A stretch of 64,000 nucleotides of DNA from Streptomyces sp. NBC_00663 (GCF_036226885.1 NZ_CP109027.1:1302001-1366000), one strand, 5' to 3'; positions 25,862 to 34,794 are shown, counted from the first letter of the stretch. The notes: generated from the letters alone by a model not told the origin. Numbers and translations: made by a program.

Positions 25862-27739
25862 ATGAGCACCCCCACCCGCCGCCTGACCGTCGCGCAGGCC
25901 CTGGTGCGTTTCCTGTCCGTCCAGTACACCGAGCGCGACGGCGTACGGCACCGGCTGATCGCCGGTACCTGGGGCATCTTCGGGCACGGCAACGTGGCGG
26001 GCGTGGGCCAGGCGCTCCTGGAGGCGGGCGAGGACGCGATGCCGTACCACCAGGGCCGCAACGAACAGGCCATGGTGCACGCGGCCGTCGGCTACGCCCG
26101 CCAGCTCGACCGGCTCTCCGCACAGGCCGTGACGACGTCCATCGGTCCCGGCGCCACCAATCTGGTCACCGGCGCCGCCCTCGCCACCATCAACCGCCTC
26201 CCGGTCCTCCTGCTGCCCGGCGACTACTTCGCCTCGCACGCCCCCGACCCGCTGCTCCAGCAGCTGGAGCACCCCACCGAGGCGGACGTGTCGGTCAACG
26301 ACACCCTGCGCCCCGTCTCCCGCTACTTCGACCGGATCACCCGCCCCGAGGCCCTGATCCCGTCCGCCCTGAACGCCATGCGGGTCCTCGCCGACCCCGC
26401 CGAGACCGGCGCCGTCACCCTGGCGCTCCCGCAGGACGTGCAGGCCGAGGCGTACGACTGGCCCGAGGAGTTCTTCGCCGAGCGCGTGTGGCACGTACGG
26501 CGTCCCGCTGCCGACCCGTACGAGCTGGCGGAGGCGGTGGCGGCGATCCGGGCCGCCGAGCGTCCGCTGATCGTCGCGGGCGGCGGGGTGCACCACAGCG
26601 GGGCCGAGGAGGCGCTGAGGGCGTTCGTGGACGCCACCGGTGTCCCGGTCGCCTCCACGCAGGCCGGCAAGGGCTCCCTGCGCCACGACCACCCGGCCGA
26701 CCTGGGCGGCATCGGCCACACCGGCACGGCCGTCAGCGACGACCTCGCCCGTACCGCGGACCTGGTGATCGGCGTCGGCACCCGGTACACGGACTTCACC
26801 ACCGCCTCCGGCACCCTCTTCCTGAACCCGGACGTCCGGTTCGTCAACCTCAACATCACCGCGTTCGACGCCCACAAGCTGGCGGCGCGGACGCTGGTGT
26901 GCGACGCCCGGGCGGGACTCACCGCGTTGACCGAGGCGTTGACCGATCACCGCGTGAACTCGGTTTACGAGGACGAGTACCGCGCCGGCAAGGACCGCTG
27001 GGACACGGTCGTCGACGCCGCTTTCACCGCCGCCGACGAGAACGCCGTACCGACCCAGACCCAGGTGCTCGGCGCGCTGGACGCGGTCGTCGGAGACGAC
27101 GACGTCGTGATCAACGCGGCCGGCTCGCTCCCCGGCGATCTGCACAAGCTGTGGCGCGCCCGCAGCCGGCGCCAGTACCACCTGGAGTACGGCTACTCCT
27201 GCATGGGCTACGAGATCCCCGCCGCCATCGGCGTCCAGCACGCCACCCCCGACACCCCGGTGTGGGCGCTGGTCGGCGACGGCACCTATCTGATGATGCC
27301 GACCGAGATCGTCACGGCCGTCCAGGAGGGCCTGCCGATCAACCTCCTCCTCATCCAGAACCACGGCTACGCCTCCATCGGCGGCCTGTCCGAGTCGGTC
27401 GGCGGCGAGCGCTTCGGCACCGCCTACCGCTACCGCGCCGTCGACGGCACCTTCTCCGGCGCCCCGCTCCCCGTCGACCTGGCCGCCAACGCGGGCAGCC
27501 TCGGCATGGACGTACTGCGCGCCAAGACGGTCCGTGAGCTGCGGGACGCGCTCGCCGCGGCCCGCGCCTCCGACCGCCCGACCTGCGTCTACGTCGAGAC
27601 GGACACCGCCACCGCGACCGCTCCCCCGGCCGAGGCCTGGTGGGACGTGCCGGTGGCCGAGACCGCGTCCCGCGAGGCCGCCGTACGGGCGAGGGCGGAG
27701 TACGACCGCGAGGTCGCCACCCGCCGCCCCCACCTGTGA
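25862..27739 (+). CDS. iolD: 3D-(3,5/4)-trihydroxycyclohexane-1,2-dione acylhydrolase
   Basis: 625 aa thiamine-diphosphate enzyme that opens the inositol-derived ring dione to 5-deoxyglucuronate. N-terminal TPP domain with FGHGNVAGVGQAL and the catalytic Glu region GRNEQAMVHAAVGYA. The central domain holds GGGVHHSGAEEALRAF. The C-terminal TPP-Mg motif is GDGTYLMMP...NHGY (about 473-503). The SD GGAGAAGTCC leads ATG 25862. IolD is specific to inositol catabolism, so it anchors the pathway call for the region. Confidence 0.92.
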   Translation: MSTPTRRLTVAQALVRFLSVQYTERDGVRHRLIAGTWGIFGHGNVAGVGQALLEAGEDAMPYHQGRNEQAMVHAAVGYARQLDRLSAQAVTTSIGPGATNLVTGAALATINRLPVLLLPGDYFASHAPDPLLQQLEHPTEADVSVNDTLRPVSRYFDRITRPEALIPSALNAMRVLADPAETGAVTLALPQDVQAEAYDWPEEFFAERVWHVRRPAADPYELAEAVAAIRAAERPLIVAGGGVHHSGAEEALRAFVDATGVPVASTQAGKGSLRHDHPADLGGIGHTGTAVSDDLARTADLVIGVGTRYTDFTTASGTLFLNPDVRFVNLNITAFDAHKLAARTLVCDARAGLTALTEALTDHRVNSVYEDEYRAGKDRWDTVVDAAFTAADENAVPTQTQVLGALDAVVGDDDVVINAAGSLPGDLHKLWRARSRRQYHLEYGYSCMGYEIPAAIGVQHATPDTPVWALVGDGTYLMMPTEIVTAVQEGLPINLLLIQNHGYASIGGLSESVGGERFGTAYRYRAVDGTFSGAPLPVDLAANAGSLGMDVLRAKTVRELRDALAAARASDRPTCVYVETDTATATAPPAEAWWDVPVAETASREAAVRARAEYDREVATRRPHL

Positions 27740-27774
27740 CGCCCCGCACCCGCACCACCCAGGGAGGTACCCCC

Positions 27775-28566
27775 ATGGCGAAGACCGGCGGTCATCCGCG
27801 CACCGCTGCCGCTGCCGCCCCCGCCCTCGACTCCCTGGACTTCGCCCTGGACCGGGGCAGTCCGGTGCCGCTCTACTACCAGCTCGCCCAGCAGCTGGAG
27901 GCGGCGATCGAGCACGGGGTCCTCGCCCCGGGGAACCTCCTGGGCAACGAGATCGACCTCTCCGTACGCCTCGGCCTGTCCCGTCCGACCGTCCGCCAGG
28001 CCATCCAGACCCTGGTCGACAAGGGGCTGCTGGTGCGACGGCGCGGTGTGGGCACGCAGGTGGTGCACAGCCAGGTCAAGCGCGGCCTCGAACTCAGCAG
28101 TCTCTACGACGACCTGGAGGCGGCCGGACAGGGGCCGACCACGACGGTGCTGCGCAACGAGCACGTCCCGGCGTCCGCCGACGTCGCCGCCGCCCTCGGT
28201 ATCGCGGAGGGCGGCGACGTGGTGGTGCTGGAGCGACTGCGCTCCACACACGGCCAGCCGGTCGCGTTCCTGTGCAACTACCTGCCCGCGACCCTCCTCG
28301 AACTCGACACCGCCAGGCTGGAGTCGACGGGCCTGTACCGGATGATGCGCTCGGCGGGCATCACCCTGCACAGCGCCCGCCAGACCGTCGGCGCCCGCTG
28401 CGCCACGGCCGAGGAGGCGGCCCGCCTCGACGAACGGGAGGGCGCCGCGCTGCTGACGATGCAGCGCACGGCGTACGACGACACCGGCCGGCCCGTGGAG
28501 TACGGCACCCACATCTACCGAGCGTCCCGCTACGCCTTCGACTTCCAGCTGCTCATGAGGCCGTGA
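27775..28566 (+). CDS. GntR-family regulator with UTRA domain (likely inositol regulator)
   Basis: 263 aa from ATG 27775 with SD AGGGAGG. GntR winged helix: PLYYQLAQQLEAAIEHG and LSVRLGLSRPTVRQAIQTLVDKGLLVRRRGVGTQVV at about 35-100. The effector-binding UTRA domain covers 110-260 (LERLRSTHGQPVAFLCNYLP, GARCATAEEAARLD). It sits at the end of the iolC-iolD operon, so it is probably an inositol-responsive repressor acting at the divergent promoters. Confidence 0.88.
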   Translation: MAKTGGHPRTAAAAAPALDSLDFALDRGSPVPLYYQLAQQLEAAIEHGVLAPGNLLGNEIDLSVRLGLSRPTVRQAIQTLVDKGLLVRRRGVGTQVVHSQVKRGLELSSLYDDLEAAGQGPTTTVLRNEHVPASADVAAALGIAEGGDVVVLERLRSTHGQPVAFLCNYLPATLLELDTARLESTGLYRMMRSAGITLHSARQTVGARCATAEEAARLDEREGAALLTMQRTAYDDTGRPVEYGTHIYRASRYAFDFQLLMRP

Positions 28567-28582
28567 GGCACCTGGGCCGGTG

Positions 28583-29566
28583 CTAGTGGGCTCCGTCCAG
28601 GCGGGCCCGCTGGTCCTCGGTCAGTTCCAGGTCGACGGCGGCCAGGTTCTCCTCCAGCTGGGCCAGGGTCGAGACGCCGGCCAGCGGGAGGATCGGCAGG
28701 GCGCCGCCGATCTGCCAGGCGAGGACGACCTGGTTGACGGTCGCGCCGGTCTCCTGGGCCACCTCCCGCAGGACCGTGAGCCGGGCCGGGGTGCCCGGGT
28801 GGTCGAAGTCGGCCGGGAGGCGGTCCGGGTGGGTGTAGGCGCCCTTGAGCAGGGGTGAGTAGGCGACCAGGGTGAGGGCGGGCTCCTCGCGCAGATAGGA
28901 GAGGAGCTCGGGGCCCGCGTGGCCGAGGCTGCCGTCGGGCCAGAAGTCGTCCGGCACGTCGAGGCGGGGCCGCAGATGGCTGTGGGCGTACTGGAGCACC
29001 TCGTAGCCCGGCAGTCCCGCCGCGGCGGCGATCGCGCGGGCCCGCTCCACCCGCCACATGGCGTGGTTGCTGACGCCGAGCAGTCCGACCGTGCCCTCGG
29101 CGACGAGTTCGGCGAAGCCCTCGACGGTCTCCCGCAGGGGTACGTCGTAGTCCTCGATGTGCGCGTAGAGCAGGTCCAGCTTGTCCACGCCCAGCCGCTC
29201 CCGGCTGCGCTCGGCGGACTCGCGGATCACCTTCGCCGAGAGGCCCTCGCCGTTGTCGACGTAGCTGGTGCCCGGTGCCAGGGGGCGGGCGCCGAGCTTG
29301 GTCGCGATGAAGATCTCCTCGCCGATGCCGCGGCTGCGCCGCCAGCGGCCGAGGAGTTCCTCGCTCTGGCCGCCCTGGCCGCCGTCGACCCAGAAGGCGT
29401 AGTTGTCGGACGTGTCGATGAAGTTGCCGCCCGCCTCGACATAGCGGTCGAGGAGAGCGAAGGACGTCGCCTCGTCCGTACGCGAGCCGAACAGCATGGC
29501 GCCGAGGGCGAGGACGCTGACCTCGCGGCGGTTCTTCGGATCGGTGCCGATGGTGCGGTACTTCAT
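28583..29566 (-). CDS. Aldo/keto reductase
   Basis: 327 aa (beta/alpha)8 NADPH-dependent reductase. FIDTSDNYAFW carries the catalytic Asp/Tyr pair (Asp51, Tyr55 region). IATKLGARP has the catalytic Lys. LLYAHIEDYDV supplies the His. ILPLAGVSTLAQLEENL is the cofactor-binding end. ATG 29566 is preceded by GGGAGGGG. Adjacent to inositol genes; Bacillus IolS is a related aldo/keto reductase, so a role with a cyclitol or its ketone is possible but unproven. Confidence 0.88.
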   Translation of the reverse strand: MKYRTIGTDPKNRREVSVLALGAMLFGSRTDEATSFALLDRYVEAGGNFIDTSDNYAFWVDGGQGGQSEELLGRWRRSRGIGEEIFIATKLGARPLAPGTSYVDNGEGLSAKVIRESAERSRERLGVDKLDLLYAHIEDYDVPLRETVEGFAELVAEGTVGLLGVSNHAMWRVERARAIAAAAGLPGYEVLQYAHSHLRPRLDVPDDFWPDGSLGHAGPELLSYLREEPALTLVAYSPLLKGAYTHPDRLPADFDHPGTPARLTVLREVAQETGATVNQVVLAWQIGGALPILPLAGVSTLAQLEENLAAVDLELTEDQRARLDGAH

Positions 29567-29659
29567 GGGTCCCCTCCCGTTGGCGCGGCCCCGGACGGGG
29601 TGCGCGAACTGGAGTCTTCTTGCTGGAGCGCACTTCAAGTCAAGAGGTCGCGTCGCCCG

Positions 29660-30325
29660 TCAGGAGCGTGCGAACGGCCCTTCCAGCGCCGCCCATTGCA
29701 GCAGCATGATCGTCTTGGCGTCGGCGATCTCGCCGGTGCGGATCATCTCCAAGGCCCTGCGGAAGGGCAGTTCGAGGATCTCGATGTCCTCACCCTCCTC
29801 GTCGAGGCCCCCGCCCTCGTGGGTGCGGGTGGAGGAGCCGTAGGAGGCGGCGTAGAAGCTGACGCGCTCGGTGACCGAGCCGGGGCTCATATAGACGTCG
29901 AAGACGTGCCGGACCTCGCCGATGGTGTGCCCGGTCTCCTCGACCACCTCACGGCGCACCGCGATCTCCGGGTGCTCGTCCTCGTCGTCGAGCAGCCCGC
30001 CCGGGGTCTCGACGAGCATGCCGTCGGGGTGGCCGTTGACGTATACGGGGAACCGGAACTGCCGGGTGAGCAGGACGGTTTCACGTTCGGCGTCGTAGAG
30101 CAGCATGGTGGCGCCGTTGCCGCGGTCGTGCGTCTCGCGCTGCTGGGTGCTCCAACTGCCGTCGCCATGCTGGAAGTCGAAGGTGGTGGCCCGCTCGACG
30201 TACCAGTGGCTGGAGAGCAGCTTCACGTCACGGACCTTGACCCGGGGGTTGCCGGTCAGGTCGAGTCCGGTGCGGTCGAGTCCGGTGCGGCCCCGGCCGT
30301 CGGGGGTGTCGGCACCCGCGGTCAT
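29660..30325 (-). CDS. NUDIX hydrolase
   Basis: 221 aa from ATG 30325. The NUDIX box is visible: GGLLDDEDEHPEIAVRREVVEETG (about 110-133), with the REVVEE core that binds Mg. Flanking segments (VLLTRQFRFPVYVNG, VYMSPGSVTERVSFYAA) match the NudK/ADP-ribose pyrophosphatase branch. It hydrolyses a nucleoside diphosphate sugar or similar. The N-terminal 25 residues include a duplicated RTGLD. It is on the same strand as the aldo/keto reductase and 93 bp upstream of it. Confidence 0.88.
   Translation of the reverse strand: MTAGADTPDGRGRTGLDRTGLDLTGNPRVKVRDVKLLSSHWYVERATTFDFQHGDGSWSTQQRETHDRGNGATMLLYDAERETVLLTRQFRFPVYVNGHPDGMLVETPGGLLDDEDEHPEIAVRREVVEETGHTIGEVRHVFDVYMSPGSVTERVSFYAASYGSSTRTHEGGGLDEEGEDIEILELPFRRALEMIRTGEIADAKTIMLLQWAALEGPFARS
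30259..30288. repeat. In-frame 15-bp tandem duplication in the NUDIX gene
   Basis: GGTCGAGTCCGGTGC occurs twice in a row (30259-30273 and 30274-30288), encoding RTGLD-RTGLD near the N-terminus. Confidence 0.9.
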
Positions 30326-30368
30326 CGGACACCGTCCGGAGGGGAGAGGAAGAGCGAGTTGGTCATGA

Positions 30369-30599
30369 ACGCCTTCTATCATCCCCCGGCGCTGGAGTTC
30401 GCGGGCCCGGACCCTGATCGACGGCGGGACGCCGCCGGCGCTCTCCAGCGACACTCCTTACGGTCCGGCCGGGCTGGTGACCGCGACCTGGATCGACGGG
30501 TCCGAGGTGTGGGACGCGAACGGCGGAAAGTGGCGTGGTCGCGAGCACGGAGGGTCGCGCTGTGTTACGCTCACAGAGTTGCAGTTGTGGTACCCATGA
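30369..30599 (+). pseudogene. 5'-truncated coding remnant upstream of the cold-shock gene
   Basis: Between the NUDIX start and the cold-shock gene (380 bp) one frame reads with coding-like third positions from 30369 to a TGA at 30597-30599. It ends ...GTPPALSSDTPYGP, LVTATWIDGSEVWDANGG and VTLTELQLWYP. No ATG, GTG or TTG precedes the likely body; an in-frame stop lies at 30366. It looks like the C-terminal part of a lost gene. Family not recognised. Confidence 0.4.
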
Positions 30600-30640
30600 A
30601 CCTATGTGCGCCTGACGGGAATGTTTCTCCTTCAGGCGCA
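30566..30640 (+). promoter_or_regulatory. Promoter and 5'-UTR hairpin of the cold-shock gene
   Basis: A -10-like TACGCT is at 30566-30571, with a weak -35. The proposed leader is about 130 nt, as in other csp genes. It contains a perfect 9-bp hairpin, TGCGCCTGA (30607-30615) and TCAGGCGCA (30632-30640), with a 16-nt loop, then an unusually T/A-rich stretch. Temperature-dependent folding of the leader is inferred. Confidence 0.45.
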
Positions 30641-30707
30641 TTAGTTGTTTTACCGGCATTTCCGGATGGGGCCTCTGCTTATAGATTGCCTACTGAAGGA
30701 GATAGTC

Positions 30708-30911
30708 ATGGCACAGGGAACCGTGAAGTGGTTCAACTCGGAAAAGGGCTTCGGCTTCATCGAGCAGGACGGCGGCGGCCCGGACGTCTTCGCCCACTAC
30801 TCGAACATCGCCACCCAGGGCTTCCGTGAGCTCCAGGAGGGCCAGCGGGTCTCCTTCGACGTCACGCAGGGCCAGAAGGGCCCGCAGGCGGAGAACATCG
30901 TCCCCGCCTGA
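30708..30911 (+). CDS. Cold-shock protein (CspA family)
   Basis: 67 aa single OB-fold RNA chaperone. Both RNA-binding motifs are intact: KGFGFIEQD (RNP1) and VFAHYSNI (RNP2-like). Start [17 protein letters not shown] is typical of Streptomyces SC7.0-like proteins. SD GAAGGAG. Followed by a hairpin and then a DEAD-box helicase, a pairing that suggests joint control of RNA folding. Confidence 0.95.
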   Translation: MAQGTVKWFNSEKGFGFIEQDGGGPDVFAHYSNIATQGFRELQEGQRVSFDVTQGQKGPQAENIVPA

Positions 30912-30934
30912 TCGCCGGACGCGTATTCCGCTCA

Positions 30935-30967
30935 CCGGGGTCCGCACCGTCTTGGTGCGGACCTCGG
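30935..30967 (+). terminator. Hairpin terminator or attenuator between csp and the helicase
   Basis: A 14-bp stem (30935-30948 and 30954-30967, core GGTCCGCACC/GGTGCGGACC, one G-T pair) with a 5-nt loop, followed by TTTGTGCTGTTTC. It lies in the 88-bp gap between two genes on the same strand. It may end the csp transcript with partial read-through into the helicase. Confidence 0.65.
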
Positions 30968-30999
30968 TTTGTGCTGTTTCCAGGAAGGCAGACCCCCGC

Positions 31000-32601
31000 A
31001 TGTCCCGCAGGCCCCAGAAGTCGAATCGGCGCGCCTCGTCCCCCTCATCCCCCGTGTCGCCGTCGCAGGAGTTCCGGCTGCCGGAAAACACGACACCCGC
31101 ACTTCCCGCCGTCGAGGACTTCGCCGACCTGGACATGCCCGCGGGGCTGCTCAAGACGCTCACCGCGCAGGGTGTGACCACCCCGTTCCCCATCCAGGGC
31201 GCCACCCTGCCGAACTCACTCGCGGGCCGCGACCTGCTGGGACGCGGACGGACCGGCTCCGGCAAGACCCTCGCGTTCGGCCTCGCGCTCCTGGCCCGTA
31301 CGGCCGGACAGCGCTCGCAGCCCAAGGCACCCCTGGCCCTTGTGCTGGTGCCCACCCGGGAACTGGCCCAGCAGGTGACGGACGCGCTGTCGCCGTACGC
31401 GACGGCGGTCAACCTCCGGCTGGCCACCGTGGTCGGCGGACTCTCCCTCACCAAGCAGGCCGCCACACTCCGGCGCGGCGCCGAGGTGCTGGTGGCGACC
31501 CCGGGCCGGCTCAACGACCTCGTGGAGCGCGGCGACTGCGTGCTCGACCAGGTCGGCATCACGGTGCTGGACGAGGCCGACCAGATGACCGACATGGGCT
31601 TCCTGCCGCAGATCACCAAGCTGATCCAGCAGGTCAGACCCGACGGACAGCGCATGCTGTTCTCGGCCACGCTGGACCGCAACATCGACCGTCTCGTGCA
31701 GCGGTTCCTGACCGACCCGGTGGTGCACTCGGTGGACCCGTCCGCGGGCGCGGTGACCACCATGGAGCACCACGTGCTCCATGTCCTGGACGAGACCGAC
31801 AAGAAGGCCGTCACCACGCGTATCGCGGCCCGTGACGGGCGGGTCATCCTCTTCCTCGACACCAAGAGGTCCGCGGACCGGCTCGCCAAGCGGCTGCTGT
31901 CCGTGGGCGTGCGCGCGGCGGCCCTGCACGGCGGGCGCTCCCAGCCGCAGCGCAACCGCACCCTGGAGCAGTTCAAGAGCGGCGACGTCACCGCCCTGGT
32001 GGCGACCAACGTCGCGGCCCGGGGCATACACGTCGACGACCTCGACCTCGTGGTGAACGTCGATCCCCCGACCGACCACAAGGACTACCTCCACCGGGGC
32101 GGCCGCACGGCCCGCGCCGGCGGTTCCGGCAGTGTGGTCACACTGGTCCTGCCCGACCAGAAGCGGGACGTCACCCGGCTCATGTCGGACGCCGGCATCC
32201 GCCCCCGGACGGCCCGCGTCACCTCCAGCGACGCCGCGCTGACCACGATCACCGGCGCCCGCGAGCCCTCCGGGGTGGCCGTCACCATCGAGGTTCCGCA
32301 GCCGACGGCGCCATCGGCGTCCCGCCCGGCCCGGAAGCCTGCCGGCAAGTCCGGTGCCAAGCCCGCCGCCAAGTCCGGCACGAGGTCCGGCACCAGGGCC
32401 GGCGCCAAGCCGGAGGGGCGGCCCGACCGGCGTCGCCGTAACAGCGGCGAGGCCCCCGCATCGTCGGGCGGTACCGGCCGGACGGGCGGCGAGGGTGCCG
32501 GCCGCCGCTCCGCACCTGCGGCGAAGACCTCCGGCCAGCCGGCCCGCGCGTCCGGCGGTCGCCGCAGGGCGACCCGCAGGGCCACGGGTGGCGCTGCCTA
32601 G
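31000..32601 (+). CDS. DEAD-box ATP-dependent RNA helicase
   Basis: 533 aa from ATG 31000 (SD AGGAAGG). Core motifs in order: Q motif region PFPIQGATLP, motif I GRGRTGSGKT, Ia PTRELAQQ, Ib ATPGRL, motif II VLDEADQM, III FSATL, IV ILFLDTKRSADRL, V ATNVAARGIH, VI HRGGRTARAG. The last ~110 residues are a disordered Lys/Arg/Gly/Ser tail for RNA binding. It unwinds RNA and probably works with the cold-shock protein upstream. A strong terminator follows. Confidence 0.93.
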   Translation: MSRRPQKSNRRASSPSSPVSPSQEFRLPENTTPALPAVEDFADLDMPAGLLKTLTAQGVTTPFPIQGATLPNSLAGRDLLGRGRTGSGKTLAFGLALLARTAGQRSQPKAPLALVLVPTRELAQQVTDALSPYATAVNLRLATVVGGLSLTKQAATLRRGAEVLVATPGRLNDLVERGDCVLDQVGITVLDEADQMTDMGFLPQITKLIQQVRPDGQRMLFSATLDRNIDRLVQRFLTDPVVHSVDPSAGAVTTMEHHVLHVLDETDKKAVTTRIAARDGRVILFLDTKRSADRLAKRLLSVGVRAAALHGGRSQPQRNRTLEQFKSGDVTALVATNVAARGIHVDDLDLVVNVDPPTDHKDYLHRGGRTARAGGSGSVVTLVLPDQKRDVTRLMSDAGIRPRTARVTSSDAALTTITGAREPSGVAVTIEVPQPTAPSASRPARKPAGKSGAKPAAKSGTRSGTRAGAKPEGRPDRRRRNSGEAPASSGGTGRTGGEGAGRRSAPAAKTSGQPARASGGRRRATRRATGGAA

Positions 32602-32616
32602 AACCGCCCAGGACAG

Positions 32617-32650
32617 CACTGGAGCCTCGCGGAAGCGCGAGGCTCCAGTG
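32617..32650 (+). terminator. Strong intrinsic terminator after the helicase
   Basis: A perfect 15-bp stem, CACTGGAGCCTCGCG (32617-32631) with its complement at 32636-32650, and a GAAG tetraloop. There is no T-run, as is common in Streptomyces. Confidence 0.85.
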
Positions 32651-32692
32651 CGCTCGGCGGTACCCGCGCCTCACTACACGCGTCTTCGATAT

Positions 32693-32706
32693 GTGACCTA
32701 CGTCAC
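32693..32706. promoter_or_regulatory. Candidate Crp-type site GTGACCTACGTCAC
   Basis: The sequence fits GTG-N6-GNCAC, the reported Streptomyces Crp consensus, and also TGTGA-N6-TCACc of the E. coli site. It lies about 70 bp before the small membrane protein gene. Binding is inferred. Confidence 0.45.
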
Positions 32707-32773
32707 CACATGCAAGACTTGAAGCAGCGGGCCGCATCTCTCGGGGAATCAGCGTTCAAGCGCTGGAGGACCC

Positions 32774-33076
32774 ATGTTGAGCAAGGACAAGAAGAAGGTC
32801 CAGACAACTCGCGCCTGGACCGGCCTGCTCGTCGTAGTCGTCGGCGATATCGGCGTGGCACTGGCCGCGATACTCGTCGCACTGCACCTCAAGGACGGCC
32901 CTCAGTCGGTCGCCATTCTCACCAGCGCGTTCACCGCGATAACGGCGATATCCACCGCCTACTTCGGCATTCGAGCAGCGGCGAACGCGGCCCAGAGCGC
33001 TGTCGACGCGGCCGGCGGCGGGGAGGACAAGACGGAGCACACGGGCGGTGACGGCCAGAAAAAAGTGGCGGGGTAG
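32774..33076 (+). CDS. Small two-helix membrane protein
   Basis: 100 aa. A Lys-rich N-terminus (MLSKDKKKVQ) precedes two membrane segments, WTGLLVVVVGDIGVALAAILVAL and VAILTSAFTAITAISTAYFGI. A small-residue-rich amphipathic stretch (RAAANAAQSAVDAAG) and a polar tail follow. SD GGAGG at proper distance. The topology recalls holins or small channel proteins, but no lysis genes are nearby. Function unknown. Confidence 0.75.
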   Translation: MLSKDKKKVQTTRAWTGLLVVVVGDIGVALAAILVALHLKDGPQSVAILTSAFTAITAISTAYFGIRAAANAAQSAVDAAGGGEDKTEHTGGDGQKKVAG

Positions 33077-33210
33077 CCTTCACCACCCTCGTCGCCTTCC
33101 TTCTCCTCCTGAACGGCTTCCGTCAGCGCAGGCGAGCCAGAAATGATCGAGGGCCTCGGCTCACCTGAGTGATCCAAGGCCCTGATCTGCGACTACGGAG
33201 AAGACTCCGG

Positions 33211-33284
<74 letters not shown>

Positions 33285-33384
33285 GTGATGCGCGGCGGAA
33301 CCGCGTGATCACGCGTTGAGTACTTTACCCCACGCCGGGGACCACTTCGCAGAGGGCCCTGCGAGAAGGGCTCGGTGCGCGCGG

Positions 33385-33390
33385 GAGAAT
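33385..33390 (+). promoter_or_regulatory. -10-like GAGAAT for the DUF309 gene (leaderless)
   Basis: GAGAAT ends 6 nt before ATG 33397, with no SD between. One of about ten start sites in the window with this exact spacing. Confidence 0.35.
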
Positions 33391-33396
33391 CGGCGT

Positions 33397-33912
33397 ATGG
33401 GCAGCACATCCTCAGGACGACCGACCGGGGCACGGGACCGCGACGACGAGGGGCGGGCGCGCAACGCCCGGCCCCGGGACGGGCTCGGGCGGCCCCTGCC
33501 GTACGGCGCGGACGGGGTGGCGCGTCAGCCCGAGGGGGTGATCCGTACGCCGGAGCAGAGCGTCGTGGAGGCTCAGGAGCTGCTGGACGCTGGGAGGCCC
33601 TTCCACGCGCACGAGGTGTTCGAGGACGCCTGGAAGTCCGGGCCCGAGGAGGAACGGGAGTTGTGGCGGGGACTCGCCCAGCTCGCGGTGGGGCTCACAC
33701 ACGCGGCGCGCGGCAACGTCACGGGCGGCGCGCGGCTGCTGCGGCGTGGGGCCGGGGCGGTGGAGACCTGGGGGTCGCAGGCGGCGCGGACGCGGCCCCA
33801 CGGCATGGATCTCGCCGGTCTCGCCGGGTGGGCGCGGGAGCTGGCCCAGGACGTCGAGCGGGACGGGGGGACCGTGGACGCGGGGGCCCGGGCGCCCCGG
33901 TTGCGGGCATGA
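33397..33912 (+). CDS. DUF309-domain protein
   Basis: 171 aa. The N-terminal 45 residues are polar and probably flexible. The DUF309 helical core reads LLDAGRPFHAHEVFEDAWKS...LWRGLAQLAVGLTHAARGN (about 68-110). The HAHEVFE and RGLAQ motifs define this small family; its biochemical role is unknown. A longer open frame from 33316 overlaps the tRNA promoter side and is unlikely. Confidence 0.82.
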   Translation: MGSTSSGRPTGARDRDDEGRARNARPRDGLGRPLPYGADGVARQPEGVIRTPEQSVVEAQELLDAGRPFHAHEVFEDAWKSGPEEERELWRGLAQLAVGLTHAARGNVTGGARLLRRGAGAVETWGSQAARTRPHGMDLAGLAGWARELAQDVERDGGTVDAGARAPRLRA

Positions 33913-33961
33913 CCTGGGACTCGGTGCCGTCACTGTCAGTGGCGTACGGCAGACTCGGGGC

Positions 33962-34735
33962 GTGCGAAAGATTCATGTCATCGGTATCGGCGCGGGCGAC
34001 CCCGAGCAGCTGACCCTCCAGGCGGTCAGGGCGCTGCGGGACACGGACGTGTTCTTCGTCCTCGACAAGGGCGAGGTGAAGAGCGACCTCACGGACCTGC
34101 GCCGGGACATGCTGCACACGCACATACCGGAGGGGACGTACCGCGTCGTCGAGGCGCGCGACCCCGACCGCGACCGGACCGCGGGCGGCACCGCCTACTC
34201 CCCCGCCGTCGGGGACTGGCGCAGCGCCCGCGCCGCTCTCTACGAGCGGCTGATCGCCGAGGAGCTGGGCGAGGACGAGAGCGGCGCGTTCCTGGTGTGG
34301 GGCGATCCGGCACTGTACGACAGCACGCTGGGCATCCTGGAGGAGATCCTGGAGCGCGGCGCGGTGGCGTTCGAGTACGACGTCATACCGGGCATCAGCA
34401 GCGTCTCGGCGCTCGTGGCCCGGCACCGGACGGGGCTGAACCGGATCGCGCGGCCGGTGCAGATCACCACGGGGCGGCGGCTCGCCGAGGGCTTCCCGGA
34501 GGGGGTGGACGACGTGGTGGTGATGCTGGACGCGCACCAGACCTTCCGGCAGTACGCGGGCGAGGACATCGACATCTACTGGGGCGCCTACATCGGCACC
34601 CCGGACGAGATCCTCGCCTCGGGGCCGATCGCCGAGGCCGGGCCACGGATCGAGCGGCTGCGGGCCGAGGCGCGGGAGCGCAAGGGCTGGATCATGGACA
34701 CGTATCTGCTGCGCCGCAACCCCGGGCAGGCGTAG
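33962..34735 (+). CDS. cobF: Precorrin-6A synthase (deacetylating)
   Basis: 257 aa SAM-dependent tetrapyrrole methylase. Methylates C1 of precorrin-5 with loss of acetate, in the aerobic cobalamin pathway. N-terminal [15 protein letters not shown] is the family glycine motif, followed by [14 protein letters not shown] and [14 protein letters not shown]. The GTG start at 33962 has CAGACT 6 nt upstream. It is separated from cobK (on the other strand) by an MFS gene and a zinc-ribbon gene; other cob genes are outside the window. Confidence 0.9.
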   Translation: MRKIHVIGIGAGDPEQLTLQAVRALRDTDVFFVLDKGEVKSDLTDLRRDMLHTHIPEGTYRVVEARDPDRDRTAGGTAYSPAVGDWRSARAALYERLIAEELGEDESGAFLVWGDPALYDSTLGILEEILERGAVAFEYDVIPGISSVSALVARHRTGLNRIARPVQITTGRRLAEGFPEGVDDVVVMLDAHQTFRQYAGEDIDIYWGAYIGTPDEILASGPIAEAGPRIERLRAEARERKGWIMDTYLLRRNPGQA

Positions 34736-34794
34736 GGCACCCGAGCGGGCCCGTCCCGCATGCGCGACTGGGCCACCGGTGTGATCGTGACCTC

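Noticed and set aside
29567..29659. MerR-type operator in front of the aldo/keto reductase
   Set aside because: A TTGACT and a GCGC-centred region are present, but the dyad matches at only about 6 of 10 positions and no 19-bp promoter spacing is convincing.
32774..33076. The two-helix protein as a phage holin
   Set aside because: The topology fits, but no endolysin or phage gene is near, and a terminator and possible Crp site suggest a chromosomal gene.
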